64,000 nucleotides of DNA from Symsagittifera roscoffensis (GCF_963678635.1 NW_026971654.1:1-64000), one strand, 5' to 3'. Numbered from the stretch's first letter, positions 47,233 through 61,640 are shown. Notes: a model not told the origin generated them from the sequence alone. Made by a program: numbers and translations.

Positions 47233-47925
47233 GCACTAACTGCGAGTCCGAAATCATCACCCTGAGGAAAGAGAAAAGCCTGAAATTTTCTGAGAGCAGG
47301 CAAAAAATTGATATGCAATCACTACAAAAACGATTGATTGTCACATAAGCACTCAATTAAGCGCTGTAGACAAAAAGTTGACGGTTACTTTATCTGAAGC
47401 GGCAGCTGACACTTATTATCAGAAAATGGCATTTCATTTACATTTTGCGCGAACAGACTCACAAGTTTTCGAGATATAGAATGAAATATAGAGTTTACAC
47501 TTTGAAAAACGGTTTTGTTAACAATGTAGGTTAAGTTAAGCTGAATCAATTGCGATGCATGCAAACTAGATATGATGACCTAGCAGCGATCAAATGAGAG
47601 GAAATATAATTTGAATTACACACAAATTCAATATATTTTTTTTACCAAACGTTTCCGGTTCAGCGGCTTTTGTCTCACTTTTTGCCCTTGGATCATGCTC
47701 AGTTTGCATTGTATCGCTGTTTCATTCAATGCAAACATAAATAATTGAAAGTTTCAGTAAATGTTTTGAAGTAACTTCAATCTACAAAGAAGTTTAAGAT
47801 GGGACAGTTGACTTTTAAATCATTGGCTGGTTAAAAAAGGAATTTTAAGAAACCCCCATGTCAGCTATCAGCAACTTGAAGCTGCTGCAGCTTTTTACTT
47901 TGATAAATTAAAGTGAAAAGCTGCA
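47233..47925. other. No gene seen
   Basis: Sequence between the satellite and the next retroelement relic. A short imperfect hairpin built on AGCTTTTTACTTT and its complement lies at about 47890-47925. Nothing else is recognisable. Confidence 0.4.
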
Positions 47926-50900
47926 GAAACTGGCAAGCTAACAAACGAAACAATAAAACAATTTGCTGTACGATTAGAAAGAGTAGTTTCACACTAGTTT
48001 CAAAAGCATATTCGCAAAGTACTCATGACTTTCAAAACACAAACTTGACCAAAGTATCATTGATGATTTTAACACCACAATTAAGAAAGTAGTAAAAAAA
48101 GAAACAAAAACATCAATCCGTGAACCCGATAAAATTTGTATAAAATTTGTAGACAATGTTGTGCAGGCAAAAATTACAGAGAAATTAAAAGCAACAGAAA
48201 CTTTAAATCCGCAATTTGTTACTAATATCCCAACAACTATCTCACATATAATCAATATACTAGACTCAGATAGGGAATTAGTTAAAAGGAAACACAAAAC
48301 CTAAAATAAATGAGAAGAACTCAAGCGGTAAAAGCGATTAAAACTCTCTCAGATCACAATTTCCTTACAATAAAAACTTTCGAGGAAAAACATCATCTGG
48401 AACAAATTTTATTTACAACACAAAAAACAGATAGAGTCGTTCTAATTTTCACAATATTTATTGCCGAAAGAATTATTCAGGTTTAAACTAAAACAGAAGT
48501 ATTTGCTCTAACTTTAATAGGAATGGATCGTTTTGAAACAATCACACAGATAGAAACTAACTGATAGAAACTCACTCCAAATAAATGTTCAATTTTTTCT
48601 CAAACAATAATTTTTAAAATAAAAAGTTCTAACTACAGATTGCATGAAAATCCTAAGGAAAAGAAGCAATAGCTATCAAAATACATAAGCAAAAAAGTTT
48701 TCTAAATCACCACAAAGAAACATTTCACAAAATTCAAATAGACAATAGCAAAACCACAAAAAAATATGAACAAAAAACCAGCCACAATTACCCTTCAATT
48801 ATAGTATTAACCAACAAGTACAATTTAACCTACCAGTACACTATACAACTGAAGCAATCCAGATTCACCAGGAACTGAAAACAACAAAATTTTAGATTTT
48901 CTTTCAAATCACATATTATTTAAAAGCACAGATGACGAAATGCAAACGGCAACAGATGACATTTCATAGGATAAGAATTGAACATGAAAACAAAACCCAC
49001 GTTTGTTCACACCGCTATCAAAATACCCCGAATATCCCGAAATCAATCACAAGGAACCAAATACAAGTCAACCCCACAATTTATATAAGAGCACAATAAT
49101 AAAAATCATGTTTATCCGAACACAACAACCAAAACGCCGCCGCCAAAAATTTTCGGACGATCTCGGTTCTTTTGGAAAGTTCAAAAAAGCAAAACATTTA
49201 ACCTCAAGACCTAGAAACAAAATTTTTAAAATCGAATCAGGCCCAGAATCAAACATTATAATAGTGGTTACTGGAATCAAACACTACGTCCAAACATAAT
49301 ACTGCAAAGTACATAGTGTGAAGTAACTACAACACAAGACACAAGCTTACAAAAACATGGAAATCTAAATTATGCTTAAACCGACCAAAACAATGGAAAA
49401 AGTTAAACTACAAAACAAACCTTTCAAACATATTACACTCTACAGATATCAAACATCATTTAATGGGTATACCTTTTATCACTAAAAACATACCACAAAT
49501 TTTTATTTCAAATAGTGTATTACAAATCAAAGATAAGTGTCCCAAAAAAAAACTTCATTAACGTTCTTTCGAAGATAAAACAAACCACCCTAATCTTCTC
49601 AAAAACATAAAAAACCTGTCAATAAACTCGTCACATAAGAAACCAGCGAAAAACATTTCAAACCGTTAACTGGGTATGCATAGAATTTTATCATTGCTCA
49701 ATACAATAAAAACAACAATATTGAAAACATACAGAAATTGAATGAGTCCGAACCTGAATTCAGACCAATTCATAAATGTTTTCGAGGAACGATATCATCA
49801 ATCAATAATGCTATAAACACAATACACATTTTGTCGAACTACATAAAAACAATAAGACACAATACAAAAAACACATCCCTTAGAGCCTGCAAACCAAAAG
49901 CAACGAAACAACCAGTTCAAAAAGATGCATATTGATTAATCAAAATTCTAAAACTATTGCACCTTTGTCAATCTATTATACTCATTGAAGAGTTATCTAT
50001 CATAATTTTTTTCAAAATCCAAATTTGAGTACCACCTATTTCACAAGAAAAACTATAGTTTCAGCCTACATTCCAACTCTCGAAAAATACACCAAAACAA
50101 CAAAGTTTTCTTATTATTTTTAGTTTTCAACAATCTCAAAAAAACAAGAACATTTTGGCTGTTGAAATTCACAAAATTAAATGCTACATCAAAAAGTGAT
50201 GTTGGAAAAAATCGTTCACCATTACCTCTTTCTTTAAAACCAGATGCAGTTATTAAAAAACAAAAAAAAACTGATCAAAGTAAAAGACTTTTGGATATGC
50301 TGAAAAAATACACAACTATCTCACCAGCAATACATTATAAATTCAGTTATGATCTTAGCAAAAGAAACATCTTAAAAAAATAAACTCAATGAAGTTTCAA
50401 CATTCTTGAATACTCTAGAAAACCAGATTGTAACAACAGCGCTAAACCAACAAGACATTCAAACACCATCGCATTTTACACCTGAATAACTAGTTACAAC
50501 GATCCAGTAACATCACAACAAACTATATCACGTACTAATCCTTCAATCACAACACCATACAACTAAAAAAAACCGTTTCCACAGACAACCAAACGCCTAG
50601 GACATAAACCAAGTCTTTCTCCTTAATACTCACAAATGGTTTATCAGTCACAGACTGATAACCAAAAAACGATATTTTAATAGATAGAAAAAAAAATCTT
50701 TTTGCAAACCATAGCTTCGTCTTTTTATGCAAAAAGTTTTAATTAAGTCAACCCACAGCACACTCAAATCAAACAAAGCGATCACATTCTCTTGAACACA
50801 ATAAAAAGCAATAACATTCAAAATTACAAAGTCAAATTCAGTTTTCTTTCATGATACACAGACCAATCAAAATATCACAATAAACGAATCATTATTTTTT

Positions 50901-53900
50901 TACCAAAAAAATTATAATCAAGAGAAAATTCAACGAATCGATATTGCTGAACCTGATGACTTTTTCAACAAAGTATTGTTGAACCAAACTTAGACCCACC
51001 AAAAACTCAATTAAAAAAAATAAGTTTTCAATGAAATCAAGTTTTACACTCATCAAGTCATAATATACAAAACGCAAAACTCAACGCATTTTCAAGGTTA
51101 CCAACCAGAGACAATGAGAAATGAAATAGCTTTGCCAAAAATCTTTAGAACAATATGAAAATTTCAGAACCAACTTTCAAACTTTAACCGGTTACCTAAC
51201 ACAGGACAATCACTTCAAACACACAAGGAGTGTATATCTTATAATTGGATCATCAATTACATCAAATCGACCAAACCAACTCATAAAATGGTTTCATGGA
51301 ACTTCCATAGGACCAGAGTTTTTTCCGCAGTTATGAGCAAAAGTTTTAAACAAATATTTTCCAGTAAAATTATTGTAACAATTCCAGGCAATGTTTTCTT
51401 ACAATCAGAAACAGAAGCAGAAATTTTTCAAATTTTAAAAATAAAACATCACATTCTACTGACTCAAAACAAAAATTCAGCACCAGATCAATCACTTTCA
51501 TCATCACCTGAATTGAATTTTAGTGACATATCAACAAAGGCAAAACAAAAAAGAGCCCGAACCTATGAATAAAGGCAAATTCTAAATTGCTACCACCATA
51601 AAAAAAAACCATAAAGTTTCAAAGTTCAGCTTTTCAAGTAGGATTTTATATAAAAAGCAATTACACGACCTACCCTTCTACAAAATTTCACGTCAACAGT
51701 ACAATTTTCTATCATATATCAAAAAAGAATCGATAACTTAAAAAAAACTACTAAGTGAACAAAATTTGAAGAAAAGTCCTGTTTCAGACCAACGGTTTTA
51801 TGCAGTGTGTAACGCCTCTAACTTCGGAATAGGCATAGCACTTTTTCAATCTAATCAAGGAACAAACTAAACGTATTTAATTTCAGCAAGTTAACAATTT
51901 TGTAAGCAAGCAGGACCATGACTCTCTACACTAATAAGAGAATGTTTACCTATAATAAACACACCAAAAAGTTACGTGTTATTAACACTTGCATCAAAAC
52001 AACCAAAAAATGTTTTGACAGATCATAAACCTATATATTTTCCCCAATCTCCCTATAGTAAAATTCCCCAATCTCCACATAGTCTGGACATCAGGAAAAA
52101 CCCTGCTTTGCTAGAGGCTCTAAGTAGACCAAACAACCAGAATTATTTACCTAAAAAATCCAGTTGAAGTTCCGCAAAATTAATTCTTCCAATTGACACA
52201 AAGTTACCACAACTAGAATGCAAATATGCGGTAACAATTGACCCAGACAGTAAACAAACAAATAACCTAGAACAATTCCATATTTCTTAGAATTTCAAAA
52301 AAGCCATTATGAAGTGGATTTAAATTTGAAAAAATATATTTAAAATTCTACCATACTTTTCATGAATAGAAAAAAGCAACTAAAAACACCAAAACAAATC
52401 AGACACAGAAACAAAACATTTCCTCTCAGAATTTCTTTTTTTTTCAATAGTCCTGCAAGACACACAAAAACCTTGCAGAACCAAAACATACAAGATAAAG
52501 AAAACATAAGTTACAAAGTACTTAAAAAAAGTTTAGACCCCTTTATTCGCCATATGAAGTCATGGCATAAACCCAAAACTAAACCTACAAAAGCAGATAT
52601 CACCAATTGTAGGAATCAAAAGTCTACTTTGATTTTTTGGAAAAATTAACATCCCAACAATAAACAAAAGCACAGACATCATGTAGTACCTTTATACAGG
52701 AACTACAGTACCCTGTTTACCACTAAGTTTAGTTATAGTAGCTTTTTATAACCTATCATCATCAAACAAAAATTCAGATTATGGTTCAGAAAATCCTGCG
52801 ATATATTTGTTCAAAATTTTTATTCCCAAATTGCACGCTTTTGTTTAAAAAAACCTTTGCAAAGTTTGTCTCACATGTCAACTAAACAAAATTTTCCACA
52901 TCAGAAACAGATTGCAGAAAAACAAAATTTAGAGAACAGAAAAGTTTATCATATAACTCAAAAAGCCCATTATCAGCTTATTTTAAATAAAACTCATAGA
53001 TAATTCTAATAGTAGGCGCATTTACACAAAATGTAGCTCTAAACCCAGTTCCACTATCTAATATTTAAAATGAATACACCACAATTTGAGAACACTCAAT
53101 AGCAAATTCGGATTACCAGAAATCCTTGCTATTCATGAATTTTATTATGAAAGAAATCATTACCTTATGCCGTTCAAACAATAAAAAACATAAACCAAGA
53201 ACATCACATTCCCCATAGCCTATTGTATTACTCCAAGGCATTAATTGCTCATTACAGGAAAAATTACTATGCATAATTAACGGAAAAGATAAAAAGTTAC
53301 GCTGATTGGTTAGCAGACGTGAAATTATTTCTTTTGGCATATAAATCCCGAATATCCACAACCTTTGGTTTATCAGCCTTTAAAAAGGTTTTTAAACTAA
53401 AGCCTGAATACCAATAATACTTACAGCAAACTCACCAAAAAACACACAAGGATATTTAAAACCATCAAAAGAATCAATATGCTAAAATTTACCTAATCAT
53501 AACCACAAATTACGATATTATCTTCTGTTACTCATACCGAAGGGATCTTGAACAGAGTTAAAACAAAACATAAAAAAATATATCAAAAAGTACTAGAGAA
53601 ACTACTACAAAGACAAAACATACGATCTCAAATCAATTCACGTTTTACACCAGCTTCAGATCTGAAAATTGGAACATTTTTTTTTTCATTCCAAATTTCG
53701 CTATACAAAAGGGCATATCGAAAAATTTACAGGCACTAAGGAAAGGACCCTACCAATCATTGGCAAACCAACATACTTAACCTTTAATTTAATTGATCTC
53801 AGTAAAACAAAGAAGTTACACAACAGTGAAAAATCTCTTGCCAGATCATCCAAAAGAAAACACTCTGCGAGAATTTACGAAAATATGTCAATGGACTCTA

Positions 53901-54290
53901 TGTTGTTGAATCACTAGCAGATATCAACAGTAAAAGACCATTAGACAACTCAAACACATAAGAGCAAACAACAAAGATAATTACAGAAAAATTAAAAGTA
54001 AGACAACCCAAAAATCAATGGTAGTAGAATAAAAAACAAAGCGTAACAAATTCTTCTCCCGAATCATATGAAAACTAAGAAAACGCAACTCAATTTGACT
54101 CCCAAATCATTGGAGAAACTGCTACTAAGTTTTATATCACAACGAAAAAATTTAAAAGAAATAGAATTTCATGACCCATCAAATGAAAATGAAAAACATA
54201 CATAAACCTGTTTTAACAGCTCAACTCCATCAATAGAACAAAAAACAAAACCTCAAAAAATTAACCATGTTTTATCATGATTTTAAAACA
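47926..54290 (+). mobile_element. Second, 5'-truncated and heavily decayed copy of the LTR-element family
   Basis: It begins inside gag (a block matching 9130-9250, at 47930-48300). It continues through a protease remnant (IESGPESNIIIVV near 49230), RT (SPLPLSLKPDAVIKK near 50217), RT and RNase H pieces (51288-52120, with TDHKPIYF at about 52018), integrase pieces (53010-53350) and an integrase tail with RSQINSRFTPASDLKIGTFF (53620-53690). Order and orientation match 9130-14840. No LTR was found at either end, and no envelope region follows. Confidence 0.8.
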
Positions 54291-54299
54291 ATTCAAAAC

Positions 54300-56530
54300 T
54301 TTTTTCGATTTCTAATCTCATCAATCAATTAGGCTAAGAACACAGACAAGGTCGATCTACATACATACAATAACTCATCTTACCAAATAATACTTCCGAT
54401 TCAGCTCGATTATTATTTTAAAACTATTACAGATATGACAATCTACTATACTTTTTGAAGATTTATCATGTATTATTATTATTCAAGAAAAAAACTCAAT
54501 AAGCAGTTATGAGCGAAAGTTTCAAATCACTAAGCTTGAGCAAAATTAAAATCACATATTTGGACGATGTTTTCACACAATCACAAACAAAAGCAGATTT
54601 GTTCCATGTCCTAGAATTTTACCTAAAATCACGTAGCAAAACGCCTAAAAAGTTTTATGATTGTTTTGCAAAATTGAATGTTTTTAAGAAAGTACGTAAA
54701 ACAACTCCAATTATAGCTCAGACCCTTATTTAAGTAAATACGCCAAGAGAAATCTTTTGAATGGACAATCGAACAGCAATAAGAATTGAGAAATATAAAA
54801 AACGAAACAGTGAACAAATTTTGAACACCATTCATGATCCAGAGCGACCATTTTTTGCAATGTTTGACGCAATCTCAACAAGTATAAAAAAATGAAAGTA
54901 ACTTCAGGAAAATTACTTTCATAGAATTTTTACACCATCAGAAAAACAACTCTCTCAGACACAAAAAAATACACTCAAACAGAATACAAAATTTTGATCC
55001 TTGGAGTAAAACAGCTCACATTTTTTTGTTTTCAGATCAAAAACCTATAATATTCCTCTTAACACGAAAATCAATTTCAAGTCTAAGACTAAAAAGATTT
55101 CGATTGATATATTATCGAAACTTCACAATCTACTCATAGGCTGGATGTCACGAAATCACCTTTCAAAACCGGATACTCTTAGCAGAAACACACAACCAGA
55201 ATAACTCCACTAGAGTTATTAACACAAAAGACAACAATTCAAATTCCGAAAATCGTAAAACTCTTCCTTGCAAAAGAAAAAACATCATCACAACCAGTCT
55301 GCAATTATGCAACATTTATTGATTCAGACGGTAAGTAAATGAATAAGTAAAACACCTTTCGTTTTACTTTGAATGTCAAAATAAGCAATATAAAAAAGAT
55401 CTAAACAGAAAAATACATTTAAACCTATTCAATTTTCTTCATGGATAAAAAACAATACAAAACTAAAAACACACAAAAAAAAATATATAAAGCGTTCATT
55501 TTATTAGAAAGAAATGATTTACAAAACACAATAAAGTTTTCAGGACCTTAAAACACAAACAAACTTAAATGATTAACAAAAAGTTTAACCTAAGAGACCC
55601 CACTGATTTTTTGCCTTTAACAAACAAAAAAATCCTTAATTTTTTTTACTATTGTCTGTTCAACTCAAAATCAAACTACTTCAAAATATCAAATTTAATA
55701 ACTCTTTTGTACCTAAAGAAATCTTGAAATACAAAACTAAAGTTACAAAAGCAGATATCGCCATTTTATGAAACAAAAGTCTAATTCCAGGTTGTCAAAA
55801 ATTTTACAACATAATCATTCAATGATAATACAGACATCTTAGAAAATCTGTTTACAGCTACTTAAGTATCCTGTTCACCACTATGTTTAAGTTCAGTAGA
55901 TTTTCATATCATATACTCACGAAACATTAAATGACTTTTTGGTTCAGAAAAAAAACCTACGATAAGTTTGCTCAAAATTATTAAATCCCAAATGCACCCA
56001 TTTAGATAAAAGAATTTTGCAACGATTGTGTCACATTTCAATATAAAAAAAACTGTTCCACATCAAAAACAAATTTCGCAGGAAATCAAGAGTTGAAAGG
56101 ACAAAGTTCATATCGCAAAAACAGAAATCGTTTGACACAAAAGGCCCATAACCACCTTCTTCTGAAGGAAACTTAAACATCATGCTAATATTAGACGCAT
56201 TTACACATTCTGTAGCCCTATACCCAGTTCTACATTTTTATAGCCAATAAGCAGATACCACACCTCATAATTCTTTCATTGCGAATATCAGACTGGCAGA
56301 AATCTTTGTTGCAAACAACGGCATTGATTTTTTTAACAAAGAAATCAATACCTTATGCCTTTTTTAACATAAAAAACCGAGAAATTTACTTGGTTTATGA
56401 ACTAATTGACTAATCGAAGGCAATACGAGAATAAATACGATGCTTAATTTAGAAAATTACTCCTCTTGTACGAACTGTGCTTTTAAATCGAGTTAGCGAA
56501 TTTTTTAACAAGGTTCTTTAACAAGTTCCA
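54300..56530 (+). mobile_element. Third partial pol copy of the same family
   Basis: Starts in the protease-RT linker (like 11330-11530), then has an RT frame with ITYLDDVFTQSQTKADLF (54545-54600), RNase H traces (about 55020-55190) and integrase traces (about 56180-56400, with an ILDAFTHSVALYPV-like block). It lies directly behind copy two in the same orientation, so it may be a tandem duplication or an independent truncated insertion. Confidence 0.7.
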
Positions 56531-57120
56531 TCATAATAATCATTGTACGGATTTTTCGTGAGGATTCTTTTAAAACGTGGAGTCCTAGGGTTTGGCAACA
56601 CGTTTTCGATCGTAGTTTTGTCTGACATTTTCATTAGGACCAACCCATTTCAACCAGTAACTGAAAAATTGACATCCCTGATAAAATAAATTAAAATTAA
56701 GCAAATTTCAATCAATTGATAGCATTATAAAGAAAACATCATTAACATAAAAATCATCATAAACATGATGTTGAAACAAAATTTTGATCGTAAAAAGAAT
56801 CATTATCATAAAAATCATAATAAAAATCTGAATCGTAATCAAAATTATTATTTTAAAAACAACAATTGTTTTTTTAAATTACCCAATTTAATAGTAACAA
56901 CAAAAACATCATATGCATAAAAAAATTGAAAGAACAAATCGTAATTGTCATAGTTAAAATTATTATTTTTTTTTTTGCTGAAGTTTGAAGTGAATATTGT
57001 CGAAAATAGAAATTAAAACAAGAAATTTGGAGAAGAAAAGTGAATTTGCGATTGACTGTTTCTATTAGTAGATTGGCATGCTGTGGAAGCCCAATGCAGG
57101 GGGGTTATTATCATTTCCTT
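56531..57120. other. AT-rich sequence, no gene seen
   Basis: Contains a diffuse run of ATCATNATNAAAA-type words at about 56740-56980. Nothing else is recognisable. Confidence 0.45.
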
Positions 57121-58058
57121 ATTAATGAAAGTTCACTCCGGGTTGCCATATCTGAGTATTGATTAGTAGTATTGTCTTAAAATTGCAGAACCCTGCTCTC
57201 AACCGCTGCACTAACTGCTCGAGACTGATTTTTTTCCATTTTTGATATGCCATATTTTTTGAGTTTTCGTCCTGCAAGTTATTGTAAACAGGTTCCATTA
57301 TCAAAGCATCCACCATCGAATCCACATTTGAGTAATTTCTTAGAATTAAAGCTAAATTCGGTCGTCAAAATCAACTCGTTAATTTATTGACCCCTATTCA
57401 GCTTTTGCAAGAAATTTCGTCATAATAGTATGTTTGACCCATCTGCGAACGGTGTGCCTTTTGTTTTTCTTATCATACAGCTGCGGTATCTCTATTTTGA
57501 GCTACCTGAAACATTTTTTTATCCATCCTCAATAACCCATCCAATTTGCAGTAAACATTAGAACAAACCTATTTTAATGAGTCTCTATTTAGGAATTTCA
57601 GCAAGGATCCAACATTGATTTGCTGCTCTGGATTTGCCCATACTGAAAACTATGATTAAAACTTTTCCACACGCACTCATATTTAAAATTATTGCTTATC
57701 CTCTAATCTCCTTGACTTTCATAGTCTCTCAGTTTCGAACACTTAGTCAAAGCTTCTCTTCACAGAAATAGTTTAAAGTCGCAGAACCCTGCTCCCAACC
57801 GCCAGTCATCGCTTTACGCCCGCGTCCGTACGCCAGAGTGCTGTACTTCGTTCCATCCTTTTCTAAAATTAACTTAGGGTTCGGAGCTGTTCCAGATCAA
57901 AAAATCTGAAACCCAGATTCAGACAAATTTTTGCTGAACAAAATTTATATTTTTGGTGTAATAAGTTGAATCATACAATTGGTTGCATTGTAAATTCACC
58001 TCCACAAGTCGAAACGTCAACGCACTTGTTCTCTGCTACTCCTCTTGTATTTTGGCGA
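57121..58058. other. Unassigned region with a repeated 22-mer
   Basis: The word GCAGAACCCTGCTC(T/C)CAACC occurs at 57185 and 57781. A 67-codon minus-strand frame at 57122-57325 reads through the first copy and has a hydrophilic, exon-like composition, but no family is recognised and no splice partner was found. Confidence 0.35.
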
Positions 58059-59106
58059 AGCCCTGAATGTTCCGACTGCCTTTTAAAGTTTATGGAACAT
58101 CAATAATAACATAAAAAAATTATATGAAATAAAATAAAATGAACGTTTTTTTTTCTTCTAAAATTTGAAATTTTTAAAGAAAATCATCACTCCACACACC
58201 ATATAAAGTACAAAAGGATAGATTTCACTCCTTGTAACAAATCAATTATGGCAAATAAGCTTCTTCCAACTAATTTGGAAGGATTTCTAAGACGGATTAA
58301 ATCTCCGCTTACGCGTTAATAGCGCGAATTATATCGCGCGTTAACTGTCCCAAATTGCTCAAAATGGCAATCTTTAAACCCTCATAACTTTACGAAAAAT
58401 GATCACAGGTGAAATATCTTTTCAAATTTAAGCTCAGGACAACAATATCTTTTGAATGATATAAAAAAAATTCCGTCAAAAATGGCTAGTTAAAAAGTCG
58501 AAATTTGCCTGAAGAAAAAAAACCCACCCGAGCACAAATATTCCGTTACTTTCGTATCGAAAGTCGGAACAAAAAGCTGTATTAGGAATATAATTGTTCC
58601 GACTTTCGATACGAAAGTAACGGAATATTTGTGCTCGGGTGGGTTTTTTTTCTTCAGACAAATTTCGACTTTTTAACTAGCCATTTTTGACGGAATTTTT
58701 TAATATCATTCAAAAGGTATTGTTGTCCTGAGCTTAAATTAAAAAAATATTTCAGCTGTGATCATTTTTCGCAAAGTTATGAGGGTTTAAAGATTGCCAT
58801 TTTGGCCATTTTGGCCAATTTGGGACAATTAACGCGCAATATAATTCGCGCTATTAACGCGTAAGCGGAGATTTAATTCGTGTTATAAATCGATCCAAAT
58901 TGGTTGAACGAAGCTTTTTTGACATAATTGATTTGTTACAAGGAACGAAATTTATCTTTTTGTACTTGAGATGGCCTCTGGGGGGATGATTTTCATAAAA
59001 AATTCAATTTAAAAAAAAATTTCATTTTAATTTATTTCTTTTAATTTTTTTTATGTATTACTGCTGCTCAATAAACCTTAAAAAGCAGTCGGAGCATTCA
59101 GGGCTT
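58059..59106. repeat. Palindrome of about 1.05 kb (foldback element)
   Basis: The left arm 58059-58572 and right arm 58594-59106 are near-perfect reverse complements around a 21-bp centre. Similarity is highest near the centre and lower toward the ends. Outer ends read AGCCCTGAATGTTCCGACTG and its counterpart. Single arms of the same family occur at 268-576 and in pieces around 2019-2640. No coding capacity. Confidence 0.93.
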
Positions 59107-60290
59107 AGCCCTGATACGAGCAGTCTTGTCTTTATTTGCGTGAATAAAATAAATGCAATTATTATTGATTCCATTATGATCATTGCGCTAGCGCTGCAAC
59201 AGTTAAACCCGTAATTACAACACTATACGTCTTCTTCTTACATCTTCTTTGATAGAGAGAGGATTCCTGGCCAAGATAAGTTTCGTTATATTCTTCCAAA
59301 AAAACTTCACTAGCATGGCTTAAGAAACGTCCGATTGCTGTTAGTTCAACCTTAGGTTGGATTTCAAGTGTAACAATGAGTATACTTAAACTTGGAATCT
59401 TTCAATTTTAAGCTAGAGGACATCTTTTGTTGTTTAACTGAATTATAAGACGTCATCGAGTCAACGGTACATACAAACAGGTTGACGCTCGTTTGGAAGC
59501 CAAATACGGCTTCTAAATAGCCCGAGTCTTCCATCAAGTACGATAGCATTGTTATTAAGTTAGATTTTACAGAATATATTTTTTTCTTTGCTAAACTGAA
59601 TGAAACCTCCCAAGAAACGTCTCGAAAAATCAAATCGCTTGATGCTTATTATTTCAAGGTCAATTGAGGAGGTTGATCAAAAAATTTTATTCAAAATTCA
59701 GCCTTGTAACTAAAAAATTACATCGGCGAAGTCACCGAATCTGAAATTAGTGAAGCAATGTGTCTACAGGAAGGTGCCATGGGATCAACCTTGTCTTTGT
59801 TTCTTGTGGCAGTAGGATTCAACTCAATATATGTGGCATTTTTCCAGTACAAACTGCATATACTTACATATTGCCTTGACTTTATTCTACATCAAGCCAT
59901 AATCCGGCTGTGTATCCTGAAAGAACTTTTGCAGTGAACAGAATCAGGAAAAGATATCTGGCATCCATGAATGGGGCCTCCAAAAAAAATGTCAAAAATT
60001 GGCGAATTTACTGTTACTAGATAAGTTTTAATGATCAAAATTAAAAGTACTCTCTCTGAACTTTTGTAAAACTGTACCATGCAGTAGGTGCATCTTTCGA
60101 GTACAAATAACATCATTCAGTCCAGAAATTTCGTCAGACGTAGAAAGCTTGAATTTAGAATCAGTTAAATCATTAACGGTGCGAGAAGGTGTAAACCGTG
60201 ATGTTAAGTTTCGACAGGACAAAACGTTCCATGTTAAGTTTTGCATCATCTTGCATCGCTCGGAACACATTGGTTTTAATCTGCGTAGTT
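59107..60290 (-). pseudogene. Decayed coding-like sequence, unknown identity
   Basis: The minus strand shows consecutive open stretches with protein-like composition: 60270-60028 (80 codons, several Cys), 60116-59892, 59633-59364 (89 codons) and, in another frame, about 59390-59195 ending TYSVVITGLTVAALAQ and a stop. They would need several frameshifts to join. No domain is recognised. It could be an old viral or transposon gene or a host pseudogene. Confidence 0.35.
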
Positions 60291-60657
60291 CATGAGAACG
60301 TGGTAAATTCCTAATGATACAGAGTTGCTAAATAGAAAGCAGCGAGACTACCAACCACCTAAAAATTTTGAGACAGGTTTTTTAATTGAAATTCTGGAGT
60401 ACCAACGTGCCTCGCGGAGACCGCGCTTCGCGCCTCGCTGAGTTACATCGATGTTCCAGTTTTATGATTATAGAATTTTTGTTCTTTTTCTCATGAGGTC
60501 TTTTGTGCGGATCAATTTTTCGGGCTTAAGCTTTTTTCGCCTTCATCAAAACCATTGTTGCTCCTAAGAAGGCAACTTCAAAGAAGACAACTTCCGCTCT
60601 TCTTTAGTCTCCACCTCGTGAAGTTATCCCAGAAAAAACAGATGTTTTAAGACCTTC
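60291..60657. other. No gene seen
   Basis: Contains a short GC-rich inverted word (GCGCTTCGCGC near 60425-60436). Nothing else is recognisable. Confidence 0.4.
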
Positions 60658-61640
60658 GTGTGGTTTGGTAGTACCATGGTAGTTCAACGGCGTGCCTCGA
60701 TAAAAATTATCCAGTTTCTTGCCAATCAAGTATCAGAACCTCTCGAGTTGACCAAAACTGGTGGCGACAATCCTGCAGACACAGGAAACCCGAATAAGCT
60801 GCTTAAAACTTGTAACAAAGTAGCTGGGTTCGGCCAAAACTCCTCTGACGAATTATTGACTGTTCAAACGTTCCCAAAAATCATCAACAAATTTTGTGTT
60901 CCAAGCCCTATCTGCGATCTTGTTGATGCACTGTTAATTTCGAGGTCGTGAAAATGCTATCACGAAATGTTTTTACCGTTCAGAGCATTCCTAATTCATT
61001 CAACGGTTTTTCTCTCATACGCTAGCGTCTACTGCTCACTAAGAAACAGTTCTTGTCTCAAATGTAGCAATATTGGATACATCTAACTGTGTTTTTTCAA
61101 AAAAAGCGCTTCAATTTTTGATGTTGGATTGGCTCCCAAAGGAATTGGAATTGCAATGATATAACAAATATATCGGTCAAAAACTGATCGAGCTCAGACA
61201 TACTGATTGTTTGTTTGACAAAATAACCTCTTTTGTTCCACTGGACGCATCGAGTGCTTATCGGAAAAACAATTCGACGGTAAGCATGCTGTAATTTTTG
61301 GATATGTCTTATCCATTTATTTCGTCACACTTTCATCAGCTCCACGGCATGCACCACCGGCAGAGCTTTGCGAAGTTTTGTTTCGTGAGCCTATTTCACT
61401 TCGCTGTACTCATATTGCGTCCAGTACTGCGAAACACGTGTAACGAACCCTTGCCTGTGCAATAAGCCGTTGATACAAAACGCTTCACTAACTTCGATAT
61501 TGTCGGTTCTGGGCGCTGAGAGGTTGCTTTAGTGTTTAAGCAACGGATCGTCAACAATTGCAGTGTGGAATATTGTGGTTCATGTTATGTAAACATCCGG
61601 CACAACTTGGAAAAGTTGAGTTTTTAGGCTAAATTATCAG
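60658..61640 (+). pseudogene. Decayed coding-like sequence, unknown identity
   Basis: A 97-codon frame (60658-60951) is followed by further open stretches in changing frames, with composition closer to balanced than the surroundings. Fragments such as CLFDKITSFVPLDASSAYRK near 61210 look protein-like. No catalytic motif is visible. It is probably a relic of a mobile element or a host pseudogene. Confidence 0.3.
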
